This document shows positions 41,159 to 50,077 of a stretch of DNA of 64,000 nucleotides, one piece after another. Origin of the DNA: Skermanella sp. TT6 (lineage in GTDB: Bacteria > Pseudomonadota > Alphaproteobacteria > Azospirillales > Azospirillaceae); NCBI RefSeq assembly GCF_016653635.2, contig NZ_CP067420.1, forward strand, positions 5,110,001 through 5,174,000, in the 5' to 3' direction. Numbering within the stretch: the first letter of the stretch is position 1; each line of letters opens with the position of its first letter. Made by a program: the position numbers and the translations under genes. Under the pieces are notes generated by a model. The model saw only the letters and a list, made by a program, of their open reading frames with translations. It was not told where the DNA came from and made no database searches.

Positions 41159-42310
41159 TCAGAGGAAAAGCGTGAGCACGCCGGTATAGCCGTAGAGCCT
41201 GTTGTGGGAAATCTCCCCATTGGCGAAAAATCCCACCAGCGGGAAATCCCCCAGCCGGTCCCGGATCGCCTTCAGCTCCTCGCTGTCGTCGCCGAACAGC
41301 GCCGGCCCGCGCGCCAGGCACGACACGTAGATGCCGCCGCGCGGCGGCCCCTTCAGCCGCTTCTTCAGAATCGTCAGCATGCGCTCCAGGTCGGCCTCGG
41401 CGCTCGCCCGGTCGCGGCGCGCGAACATGATGCCTCGGCCCGGCTCGACCATGTCGCCGATCGCGATCAGCCCGTTGTTCGGGTCGATGCCGACCAGGTT
41501 GCGCACCAGGTAGTCGCCGGTGTCGGATCCGGTGATCGGCAGGGCCGCGAAGATGTAGCCGGCGACGCGGCGCAGGTCCCGCGCCAGCAGTTCGCCGATG
41601 TCCTCCTTGAAGACCTCCAGCGCGGGCCGGCCGTCGATCTCGACGATGATGTTGTTCTGGGCACGGGTGATCTTGCGGATCGGCCCGATCGGCGTGCAGC
41701 CCTGGGTCAGGCCGGTCGCCACCGGCACCTGGCCGGAGAACAGCACGCCCGACACGCCGCCCTCGATCACCGGCGCCGTGCCCGGCCTGCCGCCGAATTG
41801 GCCGTAGTTGGTCCGCGACGAGGTCAGCCCGCCGACCAGGAACCCTCCCACGGCATCGGACAGCTCGGGGATGATCTCGTGGGTCCGCGGATTGCGCGGG
41901 TCGCCGTGGACCAGTCCCAGGACCGGGGCGTGGGTCTTCAGCCATTCCGCCGTCTCGGGTTCGAACCCCTCGATGCTCTCGGTGATCGGCGCCGGCAGGT
42001 GGAAGCTGCCGGGCGGAAGCCGGGCGGTCATCACCGCGATGGCCGGGCGGTCGAACAGCTCCTCGCCCGTGGCGCAGACGCCGATGCCGACCGTGCCGAC
42101 CCAGTCCTTGATGCCGGTGACGCCGCGCATCAGCGTCACGATGCTGACCGCGTCGGCCGCCAGCGCGTCCGAGATATACAGGAACCCCAGATTGCACCCT
42201 TCGACCGGTCCCAGCTTGTCCAGGCAGGCCTTGACCGTCGTGCGCCAGTCCTCGCCGGTCGCGGAGGCCGAGGCGAAACGAGCCCCCGTGGGGGCCTCCA
42301 TCCCGCTCAT
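41159..42310 (-). CDS. FIST-domain signal-sensing protein
   Basis: A 383-residue cytosolic protein. The FIST_N half runs from LGFLYISDALAADAVSIV to a GGLTSSRTNYGQF region, and the FIST_C half includes AQNNIIVEIDGRPALEVFKEDIG and FFANGEISHNRLYGYTGVLTLF. FIST domains are sensory, perhaps for amino acids, but this copy is free-standing without kinase or cyclase domains. ATG at 42310 overlaps the tesA stop as ATGA, so it is coupled to tesA; an internal ATG at 42301 is possible. Confidence 0.88.
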   Translation of the reverse strand: MSGMEAPTGARFASASATGEDWRTTVKACLDKLGPVEGCNLGFLYISDALAADAVSIVTLMRGVTGIKDWVGTVGIGVCATGEELFDRPAIAVMTARLPPGSFHLPAPITESIEGFEPETAEWLKTHAPVLGLVHGDPRNPRTHEIIPELSDAVGGFLVGGLTSSRTNYGQFGGRPGTAPVIEGGVSGVLFSGQVPVATGLTQGCTPIGPIRKITRAQNNIIVEIDGRPALEVFKEDIGELLARDLRRVAGYIFAALPITGSDTGDYLVRNLVGIDPNNGLIAIGDMVEPGRGIMFARRDRASAEADLERMLTILKKRLKGPPRGGIYVSCLARGPALFGDDSEELKAIRDRLGDFPLVGFFANGEISHNRLYGYTGVLTLFL

Positions 42311-42987
42311 CCCTTCACGTCCCGCCGCGGGAGGTCGTCGAGCAGCCCGGTCAGATGGGGCAGAATGCCGTCCACCATGATCGCCACGCCCTGGGCATTG
42401 GGATGCATGCCGTCCTCCTGATTCAGCTTGCGGTCGAGCGCCACCCCTTCCAGGAAGAAAGGATAGAGGGGAACATCGTATTTCGCCGCGAGCTCCGGGT
42501 AAATCGCGTTGAAGCGCTCTCCGTAATCGCGCCCCAGGTTGGGCGGCGCATACATCCCGGCGAGCAGTGTCGGGACCTCGCGTTCCTTCAAGGTTGCCAA
42601 GATGGCGTCCAGGTTCTCGCGGGTCGAGGCCGGGTCGATTCCGCGAAGACCGTCGTTGGCGCCCAGCGCCACCACGGCTAGCTGGGGCTGGTCGGCCAGG
42701 GCCCATTCCAGCCGCGCCCGCCCGCCCGCCGTCGTGTCGCCCGACACCCCGGCATTGATGACGTCCGCCTGGTAACCCTTGTCGCGCAGCGCCCGCTGGA
42801 GCCGCGCGGTGAAGCCGTCCTGCTCGGGAAGACCGTAGCCGGCGGTCAGGCTGTCGCCCAGCGCCAGGATCCTGACCGGCTCCGCGGCCGCCGCGGGCCG
42901 TCCCTCCGGCACCGCGACCAGGGCCAGCAGCGCCAGTCCCGCCGCGGCGGCGGCTTTCGCACCTGCGTTGAAAAGCCGGTGGCGCAT
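42307..42987 (-). CDS. tesA: Arylesterase / lysophospholipase L1-type SGNH hydrolase
   Basis: A 226-residue secreted esterase. It has a signal peptide (AAAAAGLALLALVAVPEGRP with the cut after AAAA), block I ILALGDSLTAGYGLP with the nucleophile Ser, block II INAGVSGDTTAGG, block III LGANDGLRGI and block V DGMHPNAQG with Asp and His. It is divergent from the YbbA/YbbP-type genes, as tesA is from ybbAP in E. coli. The ribosome-binding site is weak. Confidence 0.93.
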   Translation of the reverse strand: MRHRLFNAGAKAAAAAGLALLALVAVPEGRPAAAAEPVRILALGDSLTAGYGLPEQDGFTARLQRALRDKGYQADVINAGVSGDTTAGGRARLEWALADQPQLAVVALGANDGLRGIDPASTRENLDAILATLKEREVPTLLAGMYAPPNLGRDYGERFNAIYPELAAKYDVPLYPFFLEGVALDRKLNQEDGMHPNAQGVAIMVDGILPHLTGLLDDLPRRDVKG

Positions 42988-43027
42988 GCCATATCCGCTT
43001 GAGCTGTCACGAATGTCTGGAAGACCC

Positions 43028-43771
43028 ATGGCGAAGTCCGATGCTGCTTCTCGGGATGACCTGATCGTCGAACTGGCCGACGTCCACCTAAAGCTGGCCA
43101 GTGCCGCCGGTCCCGTCAACATCCTGCGAGGCATAGATCTTACCGTCAGGCGTGGCGAGACGGTCAGCGTCGTGGGTCCCTCGGGCTCGGGCAAGTCGAC
43201 CATGATGATGATCATGGCGGGGCTGGAGCGGCCGACCAGCGGCCTGGTCAGGGTCGCCGGGAACGACCTCGGGACCTTGGACGAGGACAGGCTGGCCCGC
43301 TTCCGGCGCGACCATGTCGGCATCGTCTTCCAGGCATTCCACCTGATCCCGACCATGACCGCGCTGGAGAACGTGGCGATCCCGCTGGAGTTCGCCGGGC
43401 TGTCCGACGCCTTCGACCGGGCCCGCGCCGGGCTGGAATCGGTCGGCCTGAAGCACCGCGTGACCCACTATCCCGGCCAGCTTTCCGGCGGCGAGCAGCA
43501 GCGCGTGGCGCTCGCCCGCGCCTTCGCCGCCGAACCGTCGCTGCTGCTGGCCGACGAGCCGACCGGCAACCTGGACGGCGAGACCGGCGCCCAGGTCATC
43601 AGGCTGATGTTCGACCTAGCCGCCAACCGGGGCGCCACCCTGGTGCTGATCACCCACGACACCGGCCTCGCCGCCCGCTGCGACCGGGCGATCCGGGTCG
43701 CCGACGGCAGGATCGAGAGCGCCGGCGACTCCAAGGCCGAGTTCCGTCCCGTCCGCGCCTCGGGCATCTGA
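43028..43771 (+). CDS. ABC transporter ATP-binding protein, YbbA/LolD type
   Basis: A 247-residue ATPase: Walker A GPSGSGKSTMMMIMAG, Q-loop IVFQAFHLIPTMTALENVAIPLEFAG typical of LolD/MacB-type ATPases, signature LSGGEQQRVALARAF and Walker B LLADEPTGNLDGET. It pairs with the large permease downstream. ATG at 43028 follows GGAAG. It is divergent from tesA, only 40 bases away. Confidence 0.93.
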   Translation: MAKSDAASRDDLIVELADVHLKLASAAGPVNILRGIDLTVRRGETVSVVGPSGSGKSTMMMIMAGLERPTSGLVRVAGNDLGTLDEDRLARFRRDHVGIVFQAFHLIPTMTALENVAIPLEFAGLSDAFDRARAGLESVGLKHRVTHYPGQLSGGEQQRVALARAFAAEPSLLLADEPTGNLDGETGAQVIRLMFDLAANRGATLVLITHDTGLAARCDRAIRVADGRIESAGDSKAEFRPVRASGI

Positions 43772-43819
43772 CCCCCGGCGCCCGCCTATCCGCCCCCGAC
43801 ACCCGCCCCGGCACCCGAG

Positions 43820-46360
43820 ATGAACGCCATGTCCCTGTCCACCCTGTCCGTCGCCTGGACCATCGCGCGGCGGGAACTGCGCGGCGGGCTCAAGGGCTTC
43901 CGGATCTTCCTGGCCTGCCTGACCCTGGGCGTCGCGGCCATCGCGACCGTCCAGTCGCTGTCCGGCGGCATCATCGAGGGGCTGCGCGCCGACGGCAGGG
44001 CGATCCTGGGCGGCGACGTGGCGCTGCGCGTCCTCTACACCCCCATCGGCGAGGCCGAGCGGTCCTACCTGGACGGCCAGGGCCGCGTCTCGGCCGCGGC
44101 CGAAGCCCGGGCCATGGCGCGCCGCGAGGACGGCGCCCGCTCCACCCTGGTGGAGCTGAAGGCGGTGGACGACACTTATCCGCTCTACGGCGACTTCACC
44201 CTGCGCGAAGGCGGCGGCCTGCCCGACGCGATCGGCCGGCGGGACGGCGTCTGGGGCGCCGTGGTCGAGGAGACCGTGAGCCAGCGCCTGGACGTCGCCG
44301 TCGGCGACACGGTGCGGGTCGGCGAGACATCCTTCCAGGTCCGCGGCACCATCCTGCGGGAGCCCGACCGGGCCGGCGGGGGTGGCTTCACCCTGGGGCC
44401 ACGCCTGCTGATCGATCTGGACGCGCTGGAAAGCACCGGCCTGATCCAGCCCGGCAGCATGATCTACTGGCATTACCGGATCGGCCTGCCGCCCGGCACC
44501 GACCTCCAGGCATGGCAGGCGGACCTCCAGGCCCGTTTCCCCGAGCAGAGTTGGCGGGTGCGCGACTTCACCAACGCCGCCCCGCAGATCGAGCGCTTCA
44601 TCACCCGCCTGACCCTGTTCCTGACGCTGGTCGGTCTGACGGCCCTGCTGGTCGGCGGCGTCGGGGTCGGCAACGCCGTGCGCAGCTATCTCGACGGCAA
44701 AGTCGCGACCATCGCGACGCTGAAATGCGTGGGTGCTCCGGGACCGCTGGTGTTCCAGGCCTACCTGCTCCAGATCCTGGTGCTGGCCTCGCTCGGGATC
44801 GCGCTCGGCCTGGTCATCGGCGCCGTGGCGCCCCTGGTCGCGGCGGCCGTGCTGGCCGACGTGCTGCCGATCACGGCCCGCATCGGGGTCTATCCCGGCG
44901 GCCTCGCCATCGCCGCCGCCTTCGGCTTCCTGACCGCCCTGACCTTCTCCCTCTGGCCGCTGGGCCGGGCGCGCGAGGTTCCGGCCGGCGCGCTGTTCCG
45001 CGACGTGGTCTCTCCCGCGGGCGGACGCCCGCGCGGCGCCTACCTGATGGCCGGCGTGCTGTCCGGGCTGGCGCTGGCGGCGCTCGCGATCCTGACGGCG
45101 CAGGAGAAGCTGTTCGCCGCCTGGTTCGTCGGCGGCGCCTTCGTGACCCTGCTGGCGTTCCGGGCGGCGGCCCAGGGCGTCACCTGGGCGGCGGCGCGGG
45201 CCGGCCGGCCGCGCCATCCCGGTTTCCGGCTGGCGCTCGCCAACCTGCACCGGCCGGGCAACCCGACCGGCAGCGTCGTGCTGTCGCTGGGCCTCGGCCT
45301 GACCGTCCTGGTCGCCATCGCGCTGATCGAGGGCAACTTCTCAGCCCGCGTCAATGAAAGCATCCCGAAGGACGCCCCGGCCTACTTCTTCATCGACATC
45401 CAGCCGAACCAGCGGGAGGCCTTCAACGCGACGGTGCTGGGCGTCCCTGGCGCCAGCGACCTGCGGGAAGTGCCGATGCTGCGCGGCCGGATCACCAAGG
45501 CCAAGGGCGTGGACGCCGAGCAGGCGATCGTCAACCCGGAGCATTCCTGGGTGCTGCGCGGCGACCGCGGCATCACCTACTCGGCCCGTCCGCCCGCCGA
45601 CGCCGACATCGTCGCAGGCCAGTGGTGGCCGGAGGATTACCGGGGCAAGCCGCTGATCTCGATCTATTCCGATATCGCCGAGGCGTTCGGCCTCAAGCTG
45701 GGCGACAGCATCACGGTCAACGTTCTGGGCCGCGACCTGACGGCGGAAGTCGCCAGCATCCGGGCGATCGACTTCTCCACCATGAACATCAACTTCACGA
45801 TGATCTTCTCCCCCGGCATCCTGGACGGCGCCCCCCAGACCTTCCTGGCGACCGTCCGCGCCACGCCGGAGGCGGAACCCCTGATCCAGCGGGCGGTGAC
45901 CGACCGCTTCGCCAACATCACGTCGGTCCGGGTCAAGGACGCGCTCGACACGGTCAACGAACTGCTCGGCAACATCGGCACCGCCGTCCGGGTCACCGCG
46001 GCGATCACCCTGCTGGCCGGCACCCTGGTACTCGCCGGCGCCGTGGCCGCGGGGCACCGGCGCCGGGTCTACGACTCCGTCGTGCTGAAGGTGCTGGGCG
46101 CCACCCGCGCCGACGTGCTGAAAGCCTTCCTGGTCGAGTACGGCCTTCTGGGGCTGATCACCGCGGCGATCGCGGGCGCCATCGGCACCGTCACCGCCTG
46201 GGCGGTGCTGACCCAGGTCATGGACTGGGAATGGACCTTCCTGCCGTCGGCCGTGCTGGTCACCGCCGCGCTCTGCACCGCGATCACGCTGGCCTTCGGC
46301 TTCGTCGGCACCTGGCGGGCGCTCGGCCAGCCGGCCGCACCGCTGCTGCGGAACGATTGA
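43820..46360 (+). CDS. FtsX-like ABC transporter permease, YbbP type
   Basis: An 846-residue permease with about ten membrane segments in two FtsX-type clusters. One N-terminal TM sits at AIARRELRGGLKG...LACLTLGVAAIATVQ, a large periplasmic domain follows, then LTLFLTLVGLTALLVGGVGVGNAV. The second cluster includes VTAAITLLAGTLVLAGAVAAG and the motif YDSVVLKVLGATRADVLKAFLVEYGLL. The length and repeat match YbbP-type permeases. With the ATPase it probably moves lipids or lipoproteins at the periplasmic face, which is inferred. Confidence 0.93.
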   Translation: MNAMSLSTLSVAWTIARRELRGGLKGFRIFLACLTLGVAAIATVQSLSGGIIEGLRADGRAILGGDVALRVLYTPIGEAERSYLDGQGRVSAAAEARAMARREDGARSTLVELKAVDDTYPLYGDFTLREGGGLPDAIGRRDGVWGAVVEETVSQRLDVAVGDTVRVGETSFQVRGTILREPDRAGGGGFTLGPRLLIDLDALESTGLIQPGSMIYWHYRIGLPPGTDLQAWQADLQARFPEQSWRVRDFTNAAPQIERFITRLTLFLTLVGLTALLVGGVGVGNAVRSYLDGKVATIATLKCVGAPGPLVFQAYLLQILVLASLGIALGLVIGAVAPLVAAAVLADVLPITARIGVYPGGLAIAAAFGFLTALTFSLWPLGRAREVPAGALFRDVVSPAGGRPRGAYLMAGVLSGLALAALAILTAQEKLFAAWFVGGAFVTLLAFRAAAQGVTWAAARAGRPRHPGFRLALANLHRPGNPTGSVVLSLGLGLTVLVAIALIEGNFSARVNESIPKDAPAYFFIDIQPNQREAFNATVLGVPGASDLREVPMLRGRITKAKGVDAEQAIVNPEHSWVLRGDRGITYSARPPADADIVAGQWWPEDYRGKPLISIYSDIAEAFGLKLGDSITVNVLGRDLTAEVASIRAIDFSTMNINFTMIFSPGILDGAPQTFLATVRATPEAEPLIQRAVTDRFANITSVRVKDALDTVNELLGNIGTAVRVTAAITLLAGTLVLAGAVAAGHRRRVYDSVVLKVLGATRADVLKAFLVEYGLLGLITAAIAGAIGTVTAWAVLTQVMDWEWTFLPSAVLVTAALCTAITLAFGFVGTWRALGQPAAPLLRND

Positions 46361-46485
46361 CGCCGGAAAAAGCGTGTCCGCGCAAAAATCCCGGGATTAA
46401 AGAAACGGCTCGCGCGTAGCGCCGGCCGAGCCAATTTAATCGATGCAGGTCAAAGGGTTGCACGCTCGGGCAGGAACTTTCGAAG

Positions 46486-46557
46486 AATCCGATTTTTGTT
46501 GAATTGAGCGAGCCGCTCCCCAATATCCTTGCTCAAGTGACATCTACCTTTCGGATT
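46486..46557 (+). promoter_or_regulatory. Structured leader RNA of the Bax-inhibitor-1 gene (ybhL-leader-like)
   Basis: Two nested stems are visible. The outer stem is AATCCGA (46486-46492) with TCGGATT (46551-46557). The inner stem is TTGAGCGAG (46504-46512) with CTTGCTCAA (46528-46536), nine pairs including one G-U. The outer stem ends immediately before the ribosome-binding site GAGGA, so folding could mask translation. A ybhL leader motif is described upstream of such genes in alphaproteobacteria; identity with it is inferred from position. Confidence 0.6.
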
Positions 46558-46566
46558 GAGGATCAC

Positions 46567-47298
46567 ATGGCAAACGGCATGTTCAATCGGTACGCGACCC
46601 CCGGCCGCGCGGTCGATCAGGCCCAGTACGACGAAGGCCTGCGTCAGCACATGCTGAGCGTGTACAACTATATGATGGTTGGCCTCGGCGTAACCGGCGT
46701 GGTGGCCTTCGCGACGGCCATGCTGGCTGCCTCCAACCCGGCCTTCGCGCAGGCGCTCTACGGCTCCCCGCTGAAGTGGGTGGTCATGCTGGCCCCGCTC
46801 GGGTTCGTGTTCTTCCTGTCGGCGAAGATCCACTCCATGTCCATGTCGACGGCGCAGATGACCTTCTGGGCCTTCGCCGCGGTCATGGGCCTGTCGCTCT
46901 CGTCGATCTTCCTGGTATTCACCGGCGCCAGCATCGCCCGGGTGTTCTTCATCACGGCGGCGACCTTCGGCGGCATGAGCCTGTGGGGCTACACGACCAA
47001 GCGCGACCTGTCGGGCATGGGATCGTTCCTGATGATGGGCCTGATCGGCATCATCATCGCCAGCGTGGTCAACATCTTCATCGGCTCGACCGCGCTGCAG
47101 TTCGCCGTGTCGGTCATCGGCGTCCTGGTCTTCACCGGCCTGACCGCCTATGACACCCAGCGCATCAAGGAAGAGTACAGCGAAGGCTACGGCTCCGAGT
47201 CGCTCGGCAAGATGGCCCTGATGGGCGCTCTGTCGCTGTACCTGAACTTCATTAACCTCTTCACGATGCTGCTGTCGCTCTTCGGCAACCGCGAATAA
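46567..47298 (+). CDS. Bax inhibitor-1/YccA family membrane protein
   Basis: A 243-residue protein with seven membrane helices: MVGLGVTGVVAFATAMLA, WVVMLAPLGFVFFLSA, TFWAFAAVMGLSLSSIFLV, ARVFFITAATFGGMSLWGYTT and so on. It has the conserved FVFTGLTAYDTQRIKEEY motif (here VFTGLTAYDTQRIKEEY) and the GALSLYLNFINLF end. In bacteria these are calcium-leak or stress-related proteins. GAGGA precedes the ATG at 46567. A terminator follows at 47341. Confidence 0.94.
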   Translation: MANGMFNRYATPGRAVDQAQYDEGLRQHMLSVYNYMMVGLGVTGVVAFATAMLAASNPAFAQALYGSPLKWVVMLAPLGFVFFLSAKIHSMSMSTAQMTFWAFAAVMGLSLSSIFLVFTGASIARVFFITAATFGGMSLWGYTTKRDLSGMGSFLMMGLIGIIIASVVNIFIGSTALQFAVSVIGVLVFTGLTAYDTQRIKEEYSEGYGSESLGKMALMGALSLYLNFINLFTMLLSLFGNRE

Positions 47299-47340
47299 AC
47301 AAGCCGTACCGGGCGTCCCCACGCCGACGATTGTTGAGGA

Positions 47341-47368
47341 AACCCGGGCTTTCGAGCCCGGGTTTTTT
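47341..47368 (+). terminator. Rho-independent terminator after the Bax-inhibitor-1 gene
   Basis: AACCCGGGCT-TTCG-AGCCCGGGTT makes a perfect 10-bp stem with a stable TTCG loop, followed by TTTT. Confidence 0.93.
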
Positions 47369-47490
47369 CATGCGCGGACGCGACCATGCCGAGCCGGCGT
47401 GAAGCGGAGGATTTCCCGGAAGCCGTCTATGCCCTAAAGTATAGGAAGTTCCGCACCACGAAGAGGGCATGGGCGTATGCATATCAGGGT

Positions 47491-48957
47491 ATGCTCACCG
47501 TAAGGCGATCCTCCGCCGGTTCCCTCCGCTTCCGGAGCGGCTCCCAGGACTGCCCCCGCGAACGGGAGGGCGGCCGGCAGGATGACCGCGCCGACCGGCG
47601 GCGGGCCCTCAACGTGACCATCGTCTACGCGCTCGCGGCGGGCTTTTGGATCCTGCTCTCCGACGGGCTCCTCAACCTGCTGTTCGGCAATGCCGCCTCG
47701 CTGGTGCTGTCCCTGTCGCAGACCGTCAAGGGCCTGACCTTCATCCTCATCACGTCGCTGCTGCTCCACGCGCTGATCCGGCATATCGGGGCCGCCGCCC
47801 GCGCCGAAGTCGTCCTGCGCCAGGATCAGGCGCGTCTTCTGGTCATGCTGGAGAACATGCCGGTGCTGGTGGCGGCCCTTGACGAGGAGGGACGGCTCGC
47901 CCTCTGGAACCGGGAGGCCGAGCGAATCACCGGCTACAGCGCCGCGGAGGCGATCGGCAACCCCCAGCTCCTGTCGCAGCTGCTGCCCGATCCCGACTAC
48001 CGACGGGCGACCGCCGCCGCCTTCCGCCGCGCCGACCTGTGCTGCCGCGACTGGGAGCGGCGGATAACCTGCAAGGACGGGCAGGTGCGCACCATCGCGA
48101 TCTCCTGCATCGCGCGAGACTTTCCCATCGCCGATTATCCCGGCGGCTGGGGGATCGGCGTCGACGTGACCGCGCGCCTCGCCCGCGAGCGGGAGCTTGC
48201 CGAAGCCCGCGACGCGCTGGAGCACGCCCGCGCCGAAGCGGAGGCGGCCAGCCGCGCGAAGTCCGATTTCCTCGCCCTGGTCAGCCACGAGCTGCGCACC
48301 CCGCTGACCGCCGTGATCGGCTTCGCCGACGTGATGCGGGCGGAGTATTTCGGCCCCCTGGGCTCGCCCCGCTACCATGACTATTGCCGCGACATCGAAG
48401 TCAGCGGACGTCACCTGCTGAGCCTGATCGACGGCATCCTCGAACTCGCCAGGACCGAGACCGGCCGCTACGTGCTCACCGAGAAGGAGATCGACCTGCC
48501 GGCCCTGGCCAGCGGCGCCGTCCAACTGCTCGGCGACCGGCCGTCCAGGAAGGGCATTTCCCTGACCGTCAGGATGGACCGGGACATGCGGGTCCGGGGC
48601 GACGAGATGGCGCTGACCCAGGTTTTGGTCAACCTGCTGGGTAACGCGGTCAAGTACACGCCCCCGGGCGGGCGCGTCGAGCTGTCGGCCGCCCCCGACG
48701 GGTCCGGCGGGCTGGCGCTCGTGGTCGCCGACACTGGCATCGGCATCCCGTCGGCGGAACTCGCCACCGTCCTGGAACCGTTCAGCCAAGCGAGCAACGC
48801 GGGCAGGACGGGCGAAAGCGGGTCCGGGCTGGGGTTGTCGATCGTGCGAACCCTGGTCGACCTGCACGGCGGCCTGCTGACGGTCGACAGTCACCTGGAC
48901 GCCGGCACCCGGGTGACGGTCCGCCTTCCGGCGGAGCGTGTGCTCCCTTTCCCCTGA
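47491..48957 (+). CDS. PAS-domain membrane sensor histidine kinase
   Basis: A 488-residue kinase. Two membrane helices lie at about residues 42-95 (VTIVYALAAGFWILLSDGLL and VKGLTFILITSLLLHALI). A PAS domain follows (MLENMPVLVAALDEEGRLALWN, ITGYSAAEAIG), then HisKA with FLALVSHELRTPLTAVIGFADV and the ATPase lobe with LLGNAVKYTPPGG, VADTGIGIPSAE and GSGLGLSIV. The start is uncertain: ATG 47491 has only a weak AGGG; ATG 47386 would add 35 basic residues. A receiver protein follows 54 bases downstream and may be its partner. Confidence 0.9.
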   Translation: MLTVRRSSAGSLRFRSGSQDCPREREGGRQDDRADRRRALNVTIVYALAAGFWILLSDGLLNLLFGNAASLVLSLSQTVKGLTFILITSLLLHALIRHIGAAARAEVVLRQDQARLLVMLENMPVLVAALDEEGRLALWNREAERITGYSAAEAIGNPQLLSQLLPDPDYRRATAAAFRRADLCCRDWERRITCKDGQVRTIAISCIARDFPIADYPGGWGIGVDVTARLARERELAEARDALEHARAEAEAASRAKSDFLALVSHELRTPLTAVIGFADVMRAEYFGPLGSPRYHDYCRDIEVSGRHLLSLIDGILELARTETGRYVLTEKEIDLPALASGAVQLLGDRPSRKGISLTVRMDRDMRVRGDEMALTQVLVNLLGNAVKYTPPGGRVELSAAPDGSGGLALVVADTGIGIPSAELATVLEPFSQASNAGRTGESGSGLGLSIVRTLVDLHGGLLTVDSHLDAGTRVTVRLPAERVLPFP

Positions 48958-49011
48958 CCTCACGGTAGGTTAAGGTTATGTGAGTATTCAGCATCCTCAT
49001 CGATCCGGGCC

Positions 49012-49407
49012 ATGCCGATCTCCGCGACGACACCGCCCCACGCCCCGAAAGCCGCGCGCCGCATCCTGGTGGTGGAGGACGAGACCCTGGTGGCCATGGA
49101 TCTCGAGGATATGCTGGTGTCGATCGGCTGCGAAGTGGTCGGCCCGGTCGCCAAGGTCGCCCGCGGCCTGGTCCTGGCCCGCGAGGAGCCGCTGGACGGC
49201 GCAATCCTCGACATCAACGTGGCCGGCGAACTGGTCTATCCCATCGCGGAGGTCCTGGATGCCAGGGGTATTGCCCTGGTATTCGCCTCCGGCTACGACC
49301 GCGGCCTCAGCGTCCCGGCGCATCTGGCGGACTATCCCCGAATCCGGAAGCCCTACACGATCCAGGACATCGAGCGGTTGATCGACGGCTTTACCCGAAG
49401 CGGTTGA
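49012..49407 (+). CDS. Stand-alone response regulator receiver protein
   Basis: A 131-residue single receiver domain: ILVVEDETLVAMDLEDMLV with the acidic pair, phospho-acceptor Asp in DGAILDINVAGE, the conserved Ser of VFASGYDRG, and Lys in RIRKPYTIQDIERLI. There is no output domain, so it likely works in a phosphorelay, possibly with the kinase just upstream. No strong ribosome-binding site is visible. Confidence 0.92.
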   Translation: MPISATTPPHAPKAARRILVVEDETLVAMDLEDMLVSIGCEVVGPVAKVARGLVLAREEPLDGAILDINVAGELVYPIAEVLDARGIALVFASGYDRGLSVPAHLADYPRIRKPYTIQDIERLIDGFTRSG

Positions 49408-49431
49408 AGGCGATCGGACGAGCCCGGGGTT

Positions 49432-49851
49432 TCAGGTCGGCTTCGGAATGCCGAGATGGACCAGGATCGCATCGAGGCTCCGGTTCATGTGGAACTGGTT
49501 CTCGATCAGCATGGCCTGCCCTTTTTCGAGATTGGACAGCTGCTTGGTATGGGTCGCCAGCATTTCGCCATGCTCCCCCAGGATCCTGGTGTGCTCGTTC
49601 AAAGTTCTCGTGTGCTCATCCAGTATCCTGGTGTGCTCCCCCAGGATCCTGCCGTGCTCATCCAACTTTCTGCCGTGCTCATCCAGCTTCCTGCCGTGCT
49701 CATCCAGCTTCCTGGTGTGCTCATCCAGCTTCCTGGTGTGCTCATCCAGCTTCCTGCCGTGCTCCGCCTGGACGTCCAGAATCATGTCGACCTTCTGCCC
49801 AAGGCTTAAGGTGCTGACAGCCAGACGTGTGACCCTATCGCCGTCGCTCAT
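49432..49851 (-). CDS. Heptad-repeat coiled-coil protein
   Basis: A 139-residue protein of which residues 31-107 are eleven consecutive heptads of the form H-[G/T]-R-K-L-D-E, later ILGE, ILDE, TLNE and MLAT. The N-terminal part (VTRLAVSTLSLGQKVDMILD) and the C-terminal NLEKGQAMLIENQFHMNRSLDAIL are also helical. It would form a long coiled-coil rod and may oligomerise; the function is unknown. ATG at 49851 has GGAG about 8 bases upstream. It converges with the receiver gene. Confidence 0.85.
   Translation of the reverse strand: MSDGDRVTRLAVSTLSLGQKVDMILDVQAEHGRKLDEHTRKLDEHTRKLDEHGRKLDEHGRKLDEHGRILGEHTRILDEHTRTLNEHTRILGEHGEMLATHTKQLSNLEKGQAMLIENQFHMNRSLDAILVHLGIPKPT
49531..49761. repeat. Eleven tandem 21-bp repeats encoding heptads
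   Basis: Units of 21 bases (core GTGCTCATCCAGCTTCCTG on the plus strand) follow each other within the coiled-coil gene. Units near 49680-49761 are nearly identical, while those towards 49531 have diverged, suggesting recent expansion at one end. Confidence 0.9.
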
Positions 49852-49991
49852 CTTTAACTCCAAGATTCGCGGTTATTCTACACGCGAGCGCCGATCAGGT
49901 CCACACAGATGCGTGATATCCGTCCTACCCCGGCACTAAACGCAACCCTGAGGAACCATATGACCACAGATGCTCTCGTATGGCTGATAAA

Positions 49992-50023
49992 ACAGGGTCG
50001 TGCGTTTTCTTGCCCGACCCTGT
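49992..50023 (+). promoter_or_regulatory. Hairpin in the leader of the DGPF/ECF sigma operon
   Basis: ACAGGGTCG (49992-50000) and CGACCCTGT (50015-50023) form a perfect 9-bp stem, 54 bases before the first gene of the sigma-factor operon. It has no U-tract. The promoter is expected in the same gap, 49852-50077. Confidence 0.45.
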
Positions 50024-50077
50024 CGGCCGCGGGCATACTCGTCCGTCCTCGGTTGCGGGAACCCGGAAGGACCAGAG

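Noticed and set aside
49884..49897. GCGCCGATCAGGTCC resembling an end of the palindromic element
   Set aside because: Only the core GATCAGG is shared; no internal hairpins or second end follow.
49448..49939. Plus-strand Cys/Ser- or His/Pro-rich frames over the heptad repeats, and a CRISPR-like look
   Set aside because: The repeats are contiguous 21-bp units without spacers and encode clean heptads on the minus strand.
49960..50077. ATG with GAGGAACC before it, in frame with the sigma-factor region
   Set aside because: It reads through the DGPF gene in the wrong frame and gives Arg-rich noise; coupling at 50446 explains the sigma start.
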